In this document: one piece after another, positions 6,100-6,270 of the stretch
Layout of the letters: each line of letters opens with the position of its first letter
Numbering within the stretch: position 1 is the stretch's first letter
Source: Hyphomicrobiales bacterium
Lineage (GTDB): Bacteria > Pseudomonadota > Alphaproteobacteria > Rhizobiales > JALURZ01
Direction of reading: 5' to 3'
Assembly: GCA_027058735.1 (NCBI GenBank)
Contig: JALURZ010000295.1
Coordinates: 12,552 to 18,821 of the forward strand
DNA length: 6,270 bases
The notes under the pieces: model-generated
Told to the model about the DNA's origin: nothing
Database searches by the model: none
Seen by the model: the letters and a program-made list of their open reading frames with translations, nothing else
Program-made: the position numbers and the translations under genes

Positions 6100-6270
6100 C
6101 ATGGCCGGAGATTTTCGCGGTGCAGATCCCAGCACCCGGTCCGGCGCCGGAACCCGGTGCACCGCGGGAAAAAAATTCCCTGCTACGTCTATGTGCAATC
6201 CGGGTAAATTTTTCATGAACTTGGCGCTGCGGGGATTGTTTGATGAGAGGCGCTCAGGGCGCCGCGACCC
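6100..6270. other. Non-coding region upstream of the REC-REC-GGDEF gene
   Basis: About 170 bases hold no supportable gene. The part nearest the gene is GC-rich and full of inverted repeats (6116-6166), followed by an A/T-tract dyad (GGGAA-AAAAA-TTCCC, 6166-6180) and a more AT-rich segment around 6200-6215. The minus-strand promoter of the downstream gene is expected here. TTGCAC (complement of about 6194-6199) is a possible -35 word, but no good -10 box follows. A plus-strand frame is open from 6191 to the edge without a convincing ribosome binding site; I do not call it. Confidence 0.4.
6116..6166. repeat. Nested inverted repeats in the leader of the REC-REC-GGDEF gene
   Basis: Two overlapping dyads compete. 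CGCGGTGCA (6116-6124) and TGCACCGCG (6158-6166) are perfect 9-bp reverse complements 33 bases apart. Within them, 6132-6160 folds into a strong GC hairpin of 14 pairs around CCGGCGCCGG, with one C-C mismatch and one bulged A. The outer arms of the two structures share 6158-6160, so they are nearly but not wholly compatible. No T-tract follows on either strand, which argues against a terminator. The cluster lies 29-79 bases upstream of the start codon, where it could be a protein-binding region or a structured 5' leader. Confidence 0.45.

Noticed and set aside
6132..6160. Intergenic GC hairpin considered as an intrinsic terminator
   Set aside because: Neither strand has a T-run directly after the stem; the plus strand continues with an A-tract and the minus strand with GGGATCTGC.
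6249..6263. GGCGC-TCAGG-GCGCC hairpin at the right edge
   Set aside because: It is short and has no T-tract on either strand, so it is not supported as a terminator; short GC dyads are expected at this base composition.
6191..6270. A plus-strand frame open to the right edge, with ATGs at 6191 and 6215, and another ATG in a different frame near 6242
   Set aside because: No convincing ribosome binding site for the first two, only a GGGGA-like word before the third, and too few codons to show a family.

Overview
The window reads as ordinary high-GC alphaproteobacterial chromosome. The evidence is the Mfd sequence (for example FPAWDCLPYDRV near its N-terminus), an SdhE gene placed directly before mfd, and a PleD-like receiver-receiver-GGDEF protein, a layout best known from Caulobacter-type alphaproteobacteria. 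I see no mobile element, CRISPR array, tRNA or rRNA. Genus and species cannot be fixed from this sequence.

Layout. At the extreme left edge (1-28, minus) there may be the first nine codons of a divergent gene, tentatively recG. Bases 29-162 form a divergent intergenic region with a perfect 7-bp inverted repeat. Two overlapping plus-strand genes follow: sdhE (163-459, flavinylation/assembly factor of succinate dehydrogenase) and mfd (452-3982, transcription-repair coupling factor, full length). Two minus-strand genes converge on mfd. The first is a FrnE-like DsbA-family oxidoreductase (3979-4650, GTG start, CPWC motif), whose stop codon overlaps the mfd stop codon. The second, upstream of it, is a 450-residue REC-REC-GGDEF protein (4735-6087). 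A compact intrinsic terminator starts on the base after that gene's stop codon, so the two minus-strand genes are probably separate transcription units. Bases 6088-6270 hold a good ribosome binding site and a GC-rich inverted-repeat cluster, but no gene I can support.

The most interesting item is the REC-REC-GGDEF protein. Its catalytic GGEEF motif is replaced by SGPRF, its first metal-ligand region is altered and its C-terminal helix is shortened, while the inhibitory c-di-GMP-binding motif RxxD (RGED) is intact and correctly spaced. This is the pattern of a c-di-GMP receptor such as Caulobacter PopA rather than of a working diguanylate cyclase. The receivers are also eroded: REC1 keeps its acidic pair and phospho-acceptor Asp but lacks the Thr/Ser and Lys switch residues, and REC2 keeps Asp and Lys but lacks the acidic pair.

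The genes do not form one pathway. sdhE and mfd probably share a transcript and couple translation. The oxidoreductase and the c-di-GMP protein are neighbours without an evident functional link. No wholly new system is visible here.
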